A stretch of 64,000 nt of DNA from positions 2,549,348 through 2,613,347 of the forward strand of contig NC_043741.1 in assembly GCF_004337985.1 (NCBI RefSeq). Direction: 5' to 3'. This document shows positions 33,533 to 46,181 of the stretch, piece by piece (within the stretch, counting starts at the first letter, position 1; the number at the start of each line of letters is the position of its first letter). Under the pieces are notes generated by a model. It was not told the DNA's origin. It saw nothing but the letters and a program-made list of their open reading frames with translations, and did no database searches. The translations under genes and the position numbers were made by a program. Source of the DNA: Pyricularia pennisetigena (taxonomy: Eukaryota > Ascomycota > Sordariomycetes > Magnaporthales > Pyriculariaceae).

Positions 33533-35745
33533 ATGGGTCGCAGGAAGATTGAAATCAAGGCGATAAAGGATGACAGAAACCGCTCTGTGTACGTACTGCC
33601 CTCGGGGCACCGCAACCGCCTTTGCGTGCCTGTCGAGCCTATTTCATATGCCAAGTAACCGACTAACATTTCCTTGTTCGATTCTCAGCACCTTCCTGAA
33701 GCGCAAGGGTGGTCTTTTCAAGAAGGCGCACGAGCTTTCCGTCCTCTGCTCAGTAGACGTCGCTGTCTTTATCTTTGGTACAAACAAGAAACTATACGAA
33801 TACTCATCAGGTGACATGCGGGAGCTTATTACAAGATACACATACGTAAGTTTTGAGAGAGGGTTCAACTGCTAGGCAACAACGCCGGCTAACAAGTCTA
33901 CAGCACGGCGGCGCTACCGAACATAAGGGCCCTTCTGACTTCAACGGCGGCGATGACGACGACGAAGAAGAGGGCGATGGTACGCCTCCTCTCGAGCAAC
34001 CTATGGATGCACACATGATGCCTCCCCATTTCCAAGGCCAAGCACCTTTCCCGCCGCACGTCATGAGACATTACACACCTTCCGCTTCGCCCCCGATACC
34101 AAATGGAGTTCCATTCGCTCCACACGGGCACGCCGTGCCTCGTGGCCACACACCGCAACCCCAGATGCTTTCTAGGCCTGGCTCTAGGAACGATGTGCGA
34201 CGAATGGGCCAGCCGATGGGTCCCCAAGGAAGCCCACCAGTGAACGGTTTCGGCTTTGGTCAACAGCAAAGCATGTATGCACCTCCGAACACGACGATGC
34301 CACCTCATATGCCGCCGCAAATGGCCCCCGGACCGCCGTTTCCCTACCCACAGCACCCGCAACACCCGCCGCATCCACAGCAACAACATCAGCCCCCGAT
34401 GCAGCCGCAGTTCATAGAAGACGGGAGGCGCGCCACCATGCCACCCAACTTTGCTCCTCACCCGCCGCCACCACACGGACCAATGGGGATGCAAAGGCAT
34501 TCCGTTTCTCCACCGCAGCAGCATCCTCATCATGTTCCTCAGCTTCCTCCTCAGCAACCGCAGCAACACCCTCACTCATCTCCGCCACAACCTCAACACC
34601 ATCAGATGCAGAGCCCGCCCGAGCCTATGGTCAAGTTCGAGTCGCCGCAGCAAATTGAGCAACCGCATCAACAGCAACCAGAGCCGCAAGAACCTCGTCC
34701 GGAGCAGCAGCAACAGTCGCAGCAGTCGCAGGAGTCCCAGCCGGAGCCTGCACGCTCACTCCCTCCGCCGCCACCACCGTTGGAAGTCAAGACTGAGCTT
34801 GCACCGCCAGCCCAGCCTGGGCGGATCCCACAGCCTTCGTTACTTGATACTGCAGTGAAGAAGCTCCCGCGGCAGAAGCAGCATAGCATCTTCACTCCCA
34901 TCGACGAAAACAGGTCCATCCTCAGTCAACATCTGGCAGCTTTCCACGCCGAGCCGAGCAAGACGAAATCCAGCCCTCCTGTTCACCCTCACCGTTCATC
35001 GTCTGTGGATGAAAGCACAAGCAACTCAAGCGAGTCGCGCGGTAAAGACAAAGAAATTGCTTCATCGCCCCCATTGTTGAAGCGGGCCGACCCTCGTGCC
35101 TCCATATCATCCACATCATCAAACCCTGAGAGTGCGGCCGCCCCACCCTCGCGGTCCAACAGTCTGCGGGCTGGTCCCCCACGACCTCGCCTCAAGGTGC
35201 AGATTCCCGACGAACAGTCAGAGGATGGCAGCGGGAGTGCTACCGCTGAGTCTGCCTCATCGGCCCAAGGCGGTGCTTCAACAGATGCCACTTCGCAGTC
35301 GACGCGTCAAAATGATTCACACTCATCCACCAACATGGTTCTGCCGCCGCCATCGCCATCAGCCTCGGCTCTACTTTCGGCTGGCGCAACGGGCCCGCCC
35401 AACCCATTCGCACCCAAGCGCCCACCCCAACACCCGGCTCCTGGTTTGAACATCGATACGCCAGTATCTGCGTTGCCATCCCGATTCCTCAACAATGAGT
35501 TTTTGCCAAGCCCTTCCAGCTTCTACCCCGACTGGAACTTCCGCGGCGGGGACAACAACACGCTGCCCAGTCCGCTCAACTTTGCTACTCCTGTTGTCGG
35601 TACAGGGCCCAGTTTCCTGAGGGATGAAAACGCAACCGCTGGTCTCAAACGGAAGAGCCCCGACAACCTGAGCATACACGGGCCAATATCAGACAATCCT
35701 CTTGAGGCTGGAAATGAGCCAAAACGGGTCAAGGTAGACTCTTGA
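33533..35745 (+). CDS. MIG1: MADS-box transcription factor, Rlm1/Mig1 type, 3 exons
   Basis: MEF2-type MADS factor at the end of the cell-wall-integrity MAP kinase pathway. The Magnaporthe ortholog Mig1 is needed for infectious growth (established). Exons are 33533-33588, 33689-33845 and 33904-35745, giving 684 residues. Introns of 100 nt (GTACGT...TTCTCAG) and 58 nt (GTAAGT...CTACAG) lie inside or at the end of the MADS domain. Exon 1 gives [19 protein letters not shown]. Exon 2 continues [20 protein letters not shown] and ends at RYTY. The rest is disordered and rich in Pro, Gln and His to about residue 340. An acidic patch [10 protein letters not shown] follows the MADS domain. Ser-Pro and Thr-Pro sites are plentiful later, as expected of a MAP-kinase target. 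The C-terminus has a possible nuclear signal (PKRVKVDS). A frame starting at 33853 lacks the DNA-binding domain and should not be used. Confidence 0.95.
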
Positions 35746-37732
35746 TTTTTAACTCGACTCTTTTGCTTTCATGATTACTCCTCTTCTTTTCCCACTTCAA
35801 ATGTCTATATTCATTAAAATATTTTCCCTTCCCCCACGTTCAGAACGATGGCCGATATGCATAGAATCGATATCGACACTTTTAGCCTTTCCAGGGGCGG
35901 CCTTTGTTCACGTACATATACCACCTTCACGCTTTTGGATTTTTTATGCTCTCTTCTCTTTTTTCTTCTTTTTTTTTTTCTTATGTTTTCACAGTTTGAA
36001 GAACCATCATTAGTGGCGTTGGATGACTCGAAACATTCGTTGGTTTTACTTTTCGGGAGTTGGTGTGAACCAACGATGACATACACGATTTTACCGTCTT
36101 TTCTCCGTCCTGTCTTTGACTTTCAGCACGAATGTTCTTTTTTTCATTTTCTCGAAAGTGAAATAAGCAAATGCATTGCGCGGGGAAAACCGGTTCAGGA
36201 TACCATCGGACGTTTGAGCCTGGGTGGGTTGGTTCTTTGTTTGTTTTGGGATTTCTTTACTTCCTATTAATCTAGAGGTTTGGTGTGGAATTTGTTTTTG
36301 AAAAGATTTTTTTTTATCAATTTTTAGTCGCAATGTTTTAAGTTTGGTGTTGACCCATAAACAAGATGAGGACTGCTTCATTCGTGACATGAATGGGTTG
36401 CATGGCGACATGAGTGGATGCTGCCGATTTCCACATGTCCTGTATACGATATGAAGTATGTTTTGAGTTCGCCATTATTTCTATCTTTTATTTTTGGGCG
36501 TTGTATTTTTCTTTATGGGACTTGGCATCCTTCATGCCATGTACCATCTGAGTCCTACCTGAATCCTACCTTAACCCTACCTGATCATGAATCGATCCCA
36601 TTTGCAAACAGTAGCATTGTCACACCAGCGTTTGTCATCTCCCTCCAGCGCCTCAGTCAGGTCAAGATTAATCCCTTTCCGCCACTAGTCCCCGTTCGGC
36701 CTGGACATCTCGAGCTTAGGCCACGCAGTTATTTTGTGGCAGGCCCAAGCGAATGGTCGTTTGTCAACAATCCTTCTCATCTCGGATAACCTCATCATTA
36801 GCGACCAAGATCGACACGCTGGCCCCTTGCCGCCGCCTGAATGGCGGGATAAATAGGAGGGGAAGTAGGCAAGTCATGTTAAAGGACAGACTCTACGCTG
36901 GGAGACATTCCCAGCAGCCGGCATGGGGCCGCATTACGGCCGCGAAGTAGGAACATGCTCACCATCCGCCTCCAGTTCCCCCGATGAGCTAGAACAATAC
37001 TAGTGGCCGTGATTCCGCCCATGACGCACGCCAGCAGCTCACCCCCAGAGTCCTTGACGACACCATGGTCGCGCCCAAGTGCCCCGCCGCATGGTAGTCG
37101 CGGGGTGACCTGGCATGGTTCTGCATGACACGACGGCGGGGTACAGCTGCCCGGGGCAAGCAGCAAAGAAAAGATGTTGGAAGGCGAGGGGAGTGCTGTG
37201 CAGGATCACTATCCAGTCGATTCGCGTTTGTTCGCGTGCGGAGTTGCAGTATGTCCATCGGGTTGAGGTTGGGCAACCACACTGGTAGCAAGCGAGATGC
37301 CAGGCGGTTTTAAATTCGTGGGAGTCTGTCAGTGTCCTCCTGCTGGCAGGTGATTGCAGGTAGAGAATGGATGAAAAAAAAGAAAGAAAAAAAAAATAGT
37401 TCTATTGTTGGGTCCTTCTATCCCATACACAGTTACGATGATACGGGCATTATAGCCCTTTGATCTCACGTCACATTCCGGATTGTTTTGTATCAGTTGA
37501 GGACGTTCAAAACTACATGCACCTTCAGTTTTCCGGGAATCGACCCTGGGAACTAGCGAGACCGCGTAGAGAGATGATGCAAGGAGTCCTTCGAGGAGGT
37601 GGAGCCTATATTTGCCGTATTTCCATGAGCATCATGATAGTGCCGTGTCAATACTAGAGCCTAAAATCACCGTAAAGCCTCCAAATCTTCAGCCGAAACA
37701 CATTTCTGTCTGCTGTCTAGAGATGACGCCGC
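35746..37732. other. Convergent 3' intergenic region
   Basis: About 2 kb between the stop codons of the MADS-box gene and DUS3. The left half is T-rich. Neither strand shows a conserved frame. Short motif families such as CCTACCT/AATCCTACC occur around 36557-36582. Confidence 0.5.
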
Positions 37733-40143
37733 TTAACCCTCAGCTTCCATCTCGTAGCTGTTACTCTTGTGCTTTGGCTGAAACTTGAAGCCCTCGTGTG
37801 CCGGACCGAGGAACATTTCACTGTACAAAGGGGTGAACCCCGATGCGTGTCAGCAACGTATACGCGATGTTCTCCAGCCTCCCTGCAGATTCGCGGCATA
37901 TCGCAGCAAAACAAGAAAAGACATACCTGATCTTGATCCAGTCCCGATAGTTGTCGCTTGCCATGAGCGTCTCCAGATCATCCCTTCCGCGGTACGCGGG
38001 CGGCCGGTCGTTGATGGCCGGTGGCAGCCGCTCGAGCAAGCCGATGGGCACGTAGCGATAAGCAAAGGACAGGTACTCGAGCAGGAAGCGCCGCGTGGTG
38101 CCGATGCCCATCTCGTCGGCGCCCCAGGCCTCCATGCCGTACCTGCAGAAGCGCTCAATGTAGCCCAGCCGCTCCGTCGAAGACTTGTCCAGGTACTGGC
38201 CGGCCGCGATCTCCTCAAAGACCCAAGGCTTGATGAGGGCCCCGCGTCCGATCATGACCGTGTCGACGCGCGACTCGTCGATGGCCCTGTAGTAGTCGAC
38301 GTGGCTGTAGCAGTCGCCGTTGCCGAGGAAGAAGACTTCTGACGACGGGGTGAGCGTGCTTGCATCCGGTTCCCGCGCCGTGTCCGTCAGCTCGTCCCTC
38401 TTGTCGCGGTAGCTCTGGATCAGCGCCGCGCACTCGGCAATGTAGCCCCAATCCGCCGGCTTCTTGTAGCGCTGCTGCCGCGTCCGCCCGTGCAGCGTAA
38501 TAGCCGCGCATCCTGGTGCCCCCAGCTGCTCCCTAAAGTCTGGGCTGCCGAACACGGCACGCTCAATGTTTTTTTTGGCAAGCGGATGGTTCTCTTTGAC
38601 GCCTATGCGCAGCTTGCACGTGATGGGCACCTCGCCCGACACGGCGTTCATGCCACGGATGATGCGCTCGATCTTGTTGTGTTGCTCGAGAAGGGCTGAT
38701 CCGGCACCGGCCTTGTAGATCATGTCAATCGGACAACCGCAGTTGAGGTCGATTAGCCTGAGGTGGGGGAGGAAGGTTGTGAGGCACTCGGCGGCCTTGA
38801 TGGCAAGCGGGTGAGAAGATGCCGAGATCTGCGCACCAAAACGTAGGTCCCTACTGTTGTCGTAGACCTTGATTGTCGGCTTGTTCGAAGCTAGTGTCTC
38901 GGGAGACAATTTCGGTGGCTGTATTTCCGACTCGTGGGCTTTCATCAGCGCCCACTCCGACTGCTGGCCCTGCACGATGGGTTTCGCCATGGCCATCTCC
39001 GAGTATGTTCCTTGGGCGCCGAGCTCGACGCATAGTCGACGGAAGGGAAGGTTTCCTTGAGTCGTTAGCGGTGCGAGTACGGGCGTCTCGCGCCCGAAAT
39101 AGAGCCGGCGCTTCTCTGACGGTTTGAATGGCGGCTCGACAAAAGTGGCGCGAAGCTCGCCAAGCTCCTCCTCACGCTTCTTCTCGTCGACTCGCGCGTT
39201 ATGCAACTGCTTTACCAGGTTCGTGTACTCATCCATCCACTTGCTATACTCGATCGACCTGCTTAGATCGACCTTGCTGCGCCCCATGCGGTGCTTGTCC
39301 GCACTGGCGACCGTGTTCACAACCCCGTACGGCCCATCGTCGCTGGCTGCATCATCTTCGTGCTTCTTGCTGCGTGTGAGATCCCTGAGCAGCACCAGTT
39401 CCTTCCTGCCATCCTCGCGCTCGACCTCCTCCATGTGGCTCCTCACAAACAAACACTTCCAGCCGGCGTTGCACCAGCCATGGGCCTCGAAGATGGGACA
39501 CTTGCCACCAAAAGTCTCGAGATCTGGACGACGGCCCTCGGCCAGGTACTTGCGAAGGTCGTGCGACAGATTGCAGCGGTCACCAAAGCTGCAGTGCTTG
39601 GGGGAAAACTCATTCGAAAGCATGCGGCTGTTGCACAGACGGATAGAGTCTGCGGACCGGCCAAAGTCACGGGCTTGGTTCTGGCCCTTTTTGCCCTTGC
39701 GAGCGACCTTGCCTGAAGGCTCAGACGCAGTGCGGCCCTCGGCGGCGTCGTCGTCTGGGCCATCATCACGTGCATCGCGGCCATTGTTCTGTATGACCTC
39801 GACCAAATATCTAAAATGCAATACAAAAGTTTAGCTAAGGATCCAGTCGTGCCGGTCATCTTAAGAAAATATATTTCACATGCAAAACTCACTCAGCCTT
39901 GATGGGGGCTTGGCCCTTGACACGGTTGTCTGGTTTAATCTCGGAAGCGGCCGGGGTCATGTTTTGTTGGCCATTGGCAGCATTCTCCTTCACGGCTGCA
40001 TCCCTTCCGTTTGCGTCGCCATCCCCATCAAGTCTCACACGCTTGGCTGCAGGCTCCCCATTTTCAGCTTCACTCAATCGCTTCTCGGTGGTCGAGGCCA
40101 GCTCTGGTGGAGGAGGAGGGATTGTGGTTGTGTCAGTGTCCAT
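37733..40143 (-). CDS. DUS3: tRNA-dihydrouridine(47) synthase, 3 exons
   Basis: FMN- and NADPH-dependent enzyme that reduces uridine 47 in the variable loop of tRNAs (family knowledge). Exons are 40143-39893, 39810-37927 and 37820-37733, giving 740 residues. Introns are 82 nt (GTGAGT...TTTTAG) and 106 nt (GTATGT...TACAG). Exon 1 encodes a low-complexity head with KRVRLDGDG as a possible nuclear signal and links APIKAE to YLVEVIQ. Two CCCH-type zinc fingers follow ([11 protein letters not shown] and [16 protein letters not shown]). The TIM-barrel domain has [34 protein letters not shown] with the catalytic Cys, [27 protein letters not shown] and [12 protein letters not shown]. The last exon gives [20 protein letters not shown], the normal Dus3 ending. 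The frame that reads into the second intron instead ends with unrelated residues. Confidence 0.96.
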
Positions 40144-42183
40144 TGCAGCAGGCAGCCCCGAAGATTTGAAAAGAAAATTTGGTGCGCGAGCGTGCGTGTG
40201 CTGAATATTTTGTTGTGTCAATCGTGCACAATTCCCGATTCAGAGAATTAACGCGATTTGTCGTTCAAAAAAACCGCGTTGCATTGAAAACAAGGTTTTT
40301 TTTCTCTCCTTGTTTTCTTTGGTGCCGTAAAAATTGCATCCATGGGCGGGCTGACAGAAAAGCACCGAGTCAAAATCGGAGAGAGCGCCGGTCCGGTGCC
40401 CCACCATACCCCGTCATCATGCAGAGGGCATGCAGTTGGACGGGCTCTCAATTCCGGGGAGCGGCTTCCGTCAGAAATACATGGTAAGTATTCACCGGGG
40501 TAGCCCAAGTTGCCACTCAGGTAGGTAAGGTAATCAATTATACGTTGACTCTGGTCTAGTATGCTAGGTATACAGGATTGTTGCTAACTCGACACAGTTT
40601 GGGTGGTGCTTTGCCTTCGCATTCAATGTATGCGCGTGACGGTCTCGCCTGATCTCAACGGCCATACTGTGTTTCTTATGATCGGAAGCAGTCCCTGACG
40701 AGATTATGAAGAGGTTAAGTGGTTTGGATCGAAAAATACTCTCCGCTATACTATACCTAGCAGTAGAACTAGCCTAGAACTAGACTAGACTAAATTAGTC
40801 CACAGAAGGTGGTGGTGGTGCACTCCGCAAGATTTCGAACCAATAGTTTTTTTCCCCTAGGCCAGGGTCGACTAACATCCATGACCTGCTCCCTGGTGAA
40901 ACGCAAGCTGAAAAATCGGTGCGTTGTCGCTCGCATGTTTAGCGGCCTGCCAGATAGCCTTTCAACTCAACTTTTGTGCATTTGGCGCATTTCTTGTTTG
41001 GAGCGGCACAGGGGCGCGGGGCAAAAAAGAGTTCGGCTGAAGAAAGTTTGTGCAGCCCATATCGGATTGAGGGGAAAAACGACGATGCATATACAGTAGG
41101 TAGATCAATCAAGAGTGGCTGACTATACGCAGTACTACCTACTTTGTGTAAACGTATGCACGAAACAGAGAGAGGGAGAGAGAAAAAGAGCGCCATACTT
41201 GTTTCCAAGAGCATAAAACAGAGATGCTGTAGATTGGGCTAGATCTGGTGCTAGAATCTGGGTTGCCGAGCACGAGCTGGAGGCTTGAGTTGGCTGTGAC
41301 GTTGATACCAACCGGAATGAAAAGATGCCTGGTCCATCTCCATTTCTATGCATCTGGTTATTTTTTTTTTTTTTTTCTCTCTCATCAGCTCAGGGCACCA
41401 CTGGCATGCAAGGGCCCGCATCAATGGGCGGGGAGTGCTGTCAGCTGGGGAGGGAGGTCACAGCAATGCAACGGCGAAGATTTTAATGCTGGCTTGAAGC
41501 TACCCCTACTGCTAGATTAGAATAGAATATGGTCTTGCGAATTTTTTTTAATTTTTTTTCCCTTTTCCTTTTTAAATAGTAACCTTTGCTGCGCGATTCT
41601 AGCCTTCGTTCCTCTTTTTCATCCGTCTCTCAATTTATGATCAAACATCAGATTTCTGCAGGGACATGGCACTGCCCTGAGTTAAGATTGAAGGAGTGCA
41701 TTTTATGCCGTTGGTATTCGGTTGCACTAATCACATTCAGGCCTGTCCCATCCTTAGCTCCCACACTCTCAATTCTACCAAACAAGCCCGCCGCGCTTTC
41801 CAATTTTCTTTTTATCAGCTGGCGAATCAAACGGATCCTGCCTACCAGGTACCAAGCAAGCCAAGCAACAACATTTCATAGGGCCCTCGTCATCGTTCCA
41901 AGTTCAACTCCTGCTCCACGATACCAAACAATATTCTCCAACGTACGCATCTACTTCTGCAACGGTTCTCATAACCCTCGTTTCAAGCCTCCCATTCCCA
42001 CTTTGGTTTAGACGGAATCCTCGGCACTCACTCGCTAGTACCGCCCCTGGTCACAATCCTTTAAAAAGGACTGATCCGATCTCCGAATCCTGCCCTACGC
42101 CTGGCAGGGGGTGAAATGTGGTGACAGCAACTGACTGCACCACTTCACCTGCCTACCACCTGCACTGTAGCCACCTGCCTGCC
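40144..42183. other. Divergent promoter region, DUS3 and kelch gene
   Basis: About 2 kb between start codons pointing apart. The middle (40500-41100) is A/T-rich with repeated CTAG-containing words such as ACTAGACTAGACTA. The right end, from about 41560, is C/T-rich leader-like sequence. No gene is supported. Confidence 0.5.
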
Positions 42184-42348
42184 ATGGCCGAGCCAAAGCA
42201 ATATGCTGGCCATCACCACTCATCGTCGGCCGGCCATTCTATCCGCTCGCCGCTAAAGTCGAAGATTATTCGGTCGCAGAAGATTGCAACTGTCACATCG
42301 CCAACGGAACCACCGCGGCGACATGACTACAGTGCTCACTTGGCCGAC

Positions 42349-42380
<32 letters not shown>

Positions 42381-44031
42381 TGACGACGATGACGATGACG
42401 ATGACGATGACGACGATGAAGAAGATGACGATGACGACGATGAAGAGGAGGAGGAAGCCATGGACCGCGCCCCGCCACTCACCCGTTCCCACACCCCAGG
42501 GCATCTCGCGACCAAATCCTACGATCGCCGCGGCAAACCGTCAGAGCTGTCAATCCGCAACCGCTCTCAATCCGCATCATCCCTATCTGCATCTCATACA
42601 CCTGCGCTGCCGACTTCGGCCTCGAGCAAAGTGTCACTGTTGTCCGCAAACACTCTGTACTCGAACGCGCCGGCAACTACACCTACCCCGACATCCGCCC
42701 GCTCCCACCTCCAACTCAACACTAAAACCAGCACCGAAGCCGACAGGGAAGGGATGGCAGCAGCGCGCAGAACGCCCGGCCTTCGTTCCACATCTGCCAT
42801 AGCATCAAAACCCGGAGCCGGCCCTTCAACCGCCCAGACGCCTATATCTGCCCCAACGAGCGCTAACGCTACCTCCGTAGCCTCGAACGTACACAAGCCA
42901 TCTTCAACACGCACATCACGGTCCGGCCCGCGCCAGTCCCATCATAACAACCAACACCATGCCCACATTCCTTTCCCGCCACTGATCGATCCACGTACGG
43001 CACCCGATGTACCCCCCGCGCCATCCTCGGGCATGTACTGGTCGCGTGCCCCCGTGAGTGGGGTGCGGCACACGGCACTGCGCGCACACACAACCACCAT
43101 GATTGGTAGCAACGTTTTTGTGTTTGGCGGCTGCGACAGTCGTGCCTGCTTCAACCAACTCTACGTACTCGACGCCGACTCGTTCTACTGGTCTACACCC
43201 CATGTTGTCGGTGATGTACCTGTACCGCTACGCGCCATGACGTGCACAGCCGTCGGGAAGAAGCTCGTGATATTCGGGGGTGGTGATGGCCCCGCTTACT
43301 ACAATGATGTCTACGTCCTGGACACGGTCAACTTCCGCTGGAGCCGGCCGCGGATAGTGGGGGACAAGGTCCCCAGCAAGAGGAGGGCACATACGGCGTG
43401 CTTGTACAAGAACGGGATTTATGTGTTTGGCGGTGGCGATGGCGTCAGGGCGCTCAATGACATATGGAGGCTAGACGTCAGCGACATGAGCAAGATGTCA
43501 TGGAAACTTGTCAGCGGGCCGAGCGACGACACCGCTGTGGGAGCGGCCCCCGGTACCAAGGGGAAGAAGGACTTGCGGCCCAAAGCTCGAGGCTACCACA
43601 CGGCCAACATGGTGGGCAGCAAGCTGATTATCTTTGGTGGGTCGGACGGAGGAGAGTGCTTCAACGACGTGTGGGTTTGGGACGTGGATACGGCGCTGTG
43701 GCAGTCTGTTAGCATCCCTCAGGCGCACCGACGTCTCAGCCACACGTCGACCATCGTGGGCAGCTTCCTGTTCGTGGTGGGCGGGCACGATGGCAACGAG
43801 TACAGCAATGACGTGCTGCTCCTAAACCTTGTGACCATGACATGGGACCGCCGGCGCGTGTACGGCCTTCCTCCCAGCGGGAGGGGGTACCACGGCACAG
43901 TGCTGCACGACTCGCGGTTGCTAGTAATCGGCGGCTTCGACGGCAGCGAGGTTTTTGGTGAGGTGTGGATGCTGGAGCTGGCCGTGCATGCATACTACTC
44001 GCAGATCAGTCACTTTAGCATCGTAGTCTGA
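42184..44031 (+). CDS. Kelch-repeat protein with poly-Asp tract
   Basis: 615 residues from the ATG at 42184 in GCCATGG context; the frame is open upstream but only from a GTG. The N-terminal 280 residues are low in complexity, with a run of about 25 Asp and then mixed Asp/Glu (about residues 55-91), followed by Ser/Thr/Ala-rich sequence. Six kelch-type repeats follow, each with a hydrophobic strand, Gly-Gly and a later Trp: FVFGGCDSR, VIFGGGDGPAYYNDVYVLD, YVFGGGDGVRALNDIW, IIFGGSDGGECFNDVWVWD, FVVGGHDGNEYSNDVLLL and VIGGFDGSEVFGEVWMLEL. They should form a beta-propeller that binds proteins. The arrangement resembles fission-yeast Ral2, which acts with Ras1 in polarity and mating, but that assignment is tentative. 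No introns are seen, and there is no signal peptide or membrane segment. Confidence 0.9.
42346..42456 (+). repeat. GAC/GAT trinucleotide tract coding for Asp/Glu
   Basis: Imperfect triplet array within the kelch gene: eight GAC, then alternating GAC/GAT and finally GAA/GAG. It encodes an uninterrupted acidic stretch of 37 residues. Length variation would be in frame. Confidence 0.95.
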
Positions 44032-45284
44032 GGAGAACCGAGGTGTAGAGCACCTTTTTGGATGTCTATTTTGTTTTACGTATCTACCTTTTGTTAGAGT
44101 TACCAGGTTGGGGAAAGCTGACCATGGGTGGTATCTATGTCATTTTCTTTGCTAATTGTTTTCACTGCGGGCATGGGAGCGGCGACGATCATAGATTTAT
44201 ACCAGGGAAAACGAGGCTGATAATGACTTTTACTTCTCGTCTCCACCTGCTTCATACTACGTAAGGTTTTGCGTGGCTTGTTGTGTTTGGGTTACAGTAA
44301 ACGGTAGCAGTGAGGTGTGCTTATGATTTATGGTGTGGCCGAGGCCGAACATGGTATTTGATTATTTATGTAGCCAGGGAAAATCTCAAGCTAGCATCCC
44401 TCGTTGGTGACACAGTCCTGAATGCTTCATTTCCCATTACATCCTCTCTGGCAATCTCCGTATGTCTTTTGGGTAAATCCTTTTTTTTCAAGACATTCTT
44501 CCATACAACTGTTAAAGTCGCGACGTGCAAGGTTGCCGGCGTAACTGGCGATGGCGCCGCCGACGAAAAGAGCGGATAGAATGTATTGAAAACGCATTTG
44601 GCTGAGATGAACTGGAGAGTATTTTTTTTTTTTTTTTTTTTTTTCCTAGGAAAAGAGAGCTGGTATCTGAACAAAAACAATTGAGCAAGGCAAGAGTAAG
44701 GAGGAAAGTATGAGAATACAAAAGAAAGGTACAAAGGAAGGGTGGTTGGAATACTGCTGGCTACGGCAAGACTTTTAAAATCGACAGAGGGTAGTAATAT
44801 ACTTGACTCTGCCCGGTCACCGGGGTTGGATTATTGCCCGTCCCGTGTCTTAATACCCGGTGTACAACATAAGTAGGCAGATAAAATGTCATACGATGCG
44901 ACCTCCTCGAACTGGTCGCACGCGCATCTCTTGCGCTGAATCGGCAGGTCCAACAGACGACTCAGACGCATAAACCGACTATCAAGCTGAGATTACAATG
45001 TGCCGATGACTTGAAATATGAAAGGGGTTCTTCAATCCCAGGCTGCATAGTACTTTTTAGTATGTAGGGATTCGCCTGCTCTCTTGGAGCCACAAACAAG
45101 TGGATTAAAGAAACCAATAGCATGAAATCCCTCAATCATGCCCGAGATACAATGCTTAAGTGGGTATATACTATGTATATCCAGGAAAATTCCGGTGTAT
45201 TTAATGATACATCCTGCCCATATATAAGGGAAATCCACACACGGAATTTCAAAAATTGCTGATGATATTGTTTCGTTATATGCA

Positions 45285-45326
<42 letters not shown>

Positions 45327-46181
45327 CTTCTTCAATTTGTATTGTTGATATCAACTGCACGGCTGTCGGGGCACAGATACCTGCTCGTGTTGGTATTTCT
45401 AAAAAGTAAACAGCTTTTAAGATGCTTCACTCTCAGTACTCTTAGCTTAGTTAATAACATATTCGATATCTGTCAAACGAATTGCTGACATGCGGTTCCA
45501 AGTGTGAAGTGAATCAAGGGCAAACCGCCAAGCCGCTAGAAAATGGATTAGTCTTCGTCTAGTCGTGTGCTAGAAAAGAGTGAGGTCCATTTCCCCGCAA
45601 TTTCAGAGCATGCCAAAGAGCAAGCATGTATGAGTGCCTCAGGCAGCCAATCGCGCCAGCACTTTCCACCGCGCTTGACGAAACCTGCCCACCTCCACCT
45701 CACTTTTGGCGTATCTGCCTGGCATCAGAATCAACCCGGAAACCGACTATTTCGAGCCTACGACGATACAATATCTCTCCGAAGGGCAGGAAAAGATAAC
45801 TTTGTATCTTTTCTTCTCTTTCGTTCAGCCGTTCTTCACCGACCAGCGATCGCCCGACCGAAAGCGACTGGAAACTCGCACAAATTCGACCTGCGACCGG
45901 GCGCAGCGCCTCTTCTCCCAACCTCTCACGCAAACTCTCACGCCATCACGGACCTGGAGTTTCTCGAAAAGGAACGCTCATAAATTGGCGGGTATCAGAG
46001 ACTTGGCAGTTGGAACCGCTATGAGGTGAGGCCGCACCGACGCCGAGCGCGCTCTCGAGGTGGGCAGTGGGGAGGGAGAAGAGGGAGACGGAAAGTTAGC
46101 GATCGAGTGGTGAACGCGACACGGGCGCAAAAAGACGCAAGAACACGTACCTCTTGGATCGCACCTTGAAAAACCGCAATC
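44032..46181. other. Intergenic, TAF1 promoter side
   Basis: About 2.1 kb with T runs at 44622-44644 and 45289-45326. No gene is supported. A frame at 45567-45983 carries no motif and lies in the probable TAF1 leader. Confidence 0.5.
45289..45326. repeat. T38 homopolymer
   Basis: Uninterrupted T run in intergenic DNA about 0.86 kb upstream of the TAF1 start. Confidence 0.95.

Noticed and set aside
33061..33552. 163-codon frame overlapping the MADS-box start
   Set aside because: Opens at TTG and is out of frame with the MADS domain; composition is that of a C/T-rich leader.
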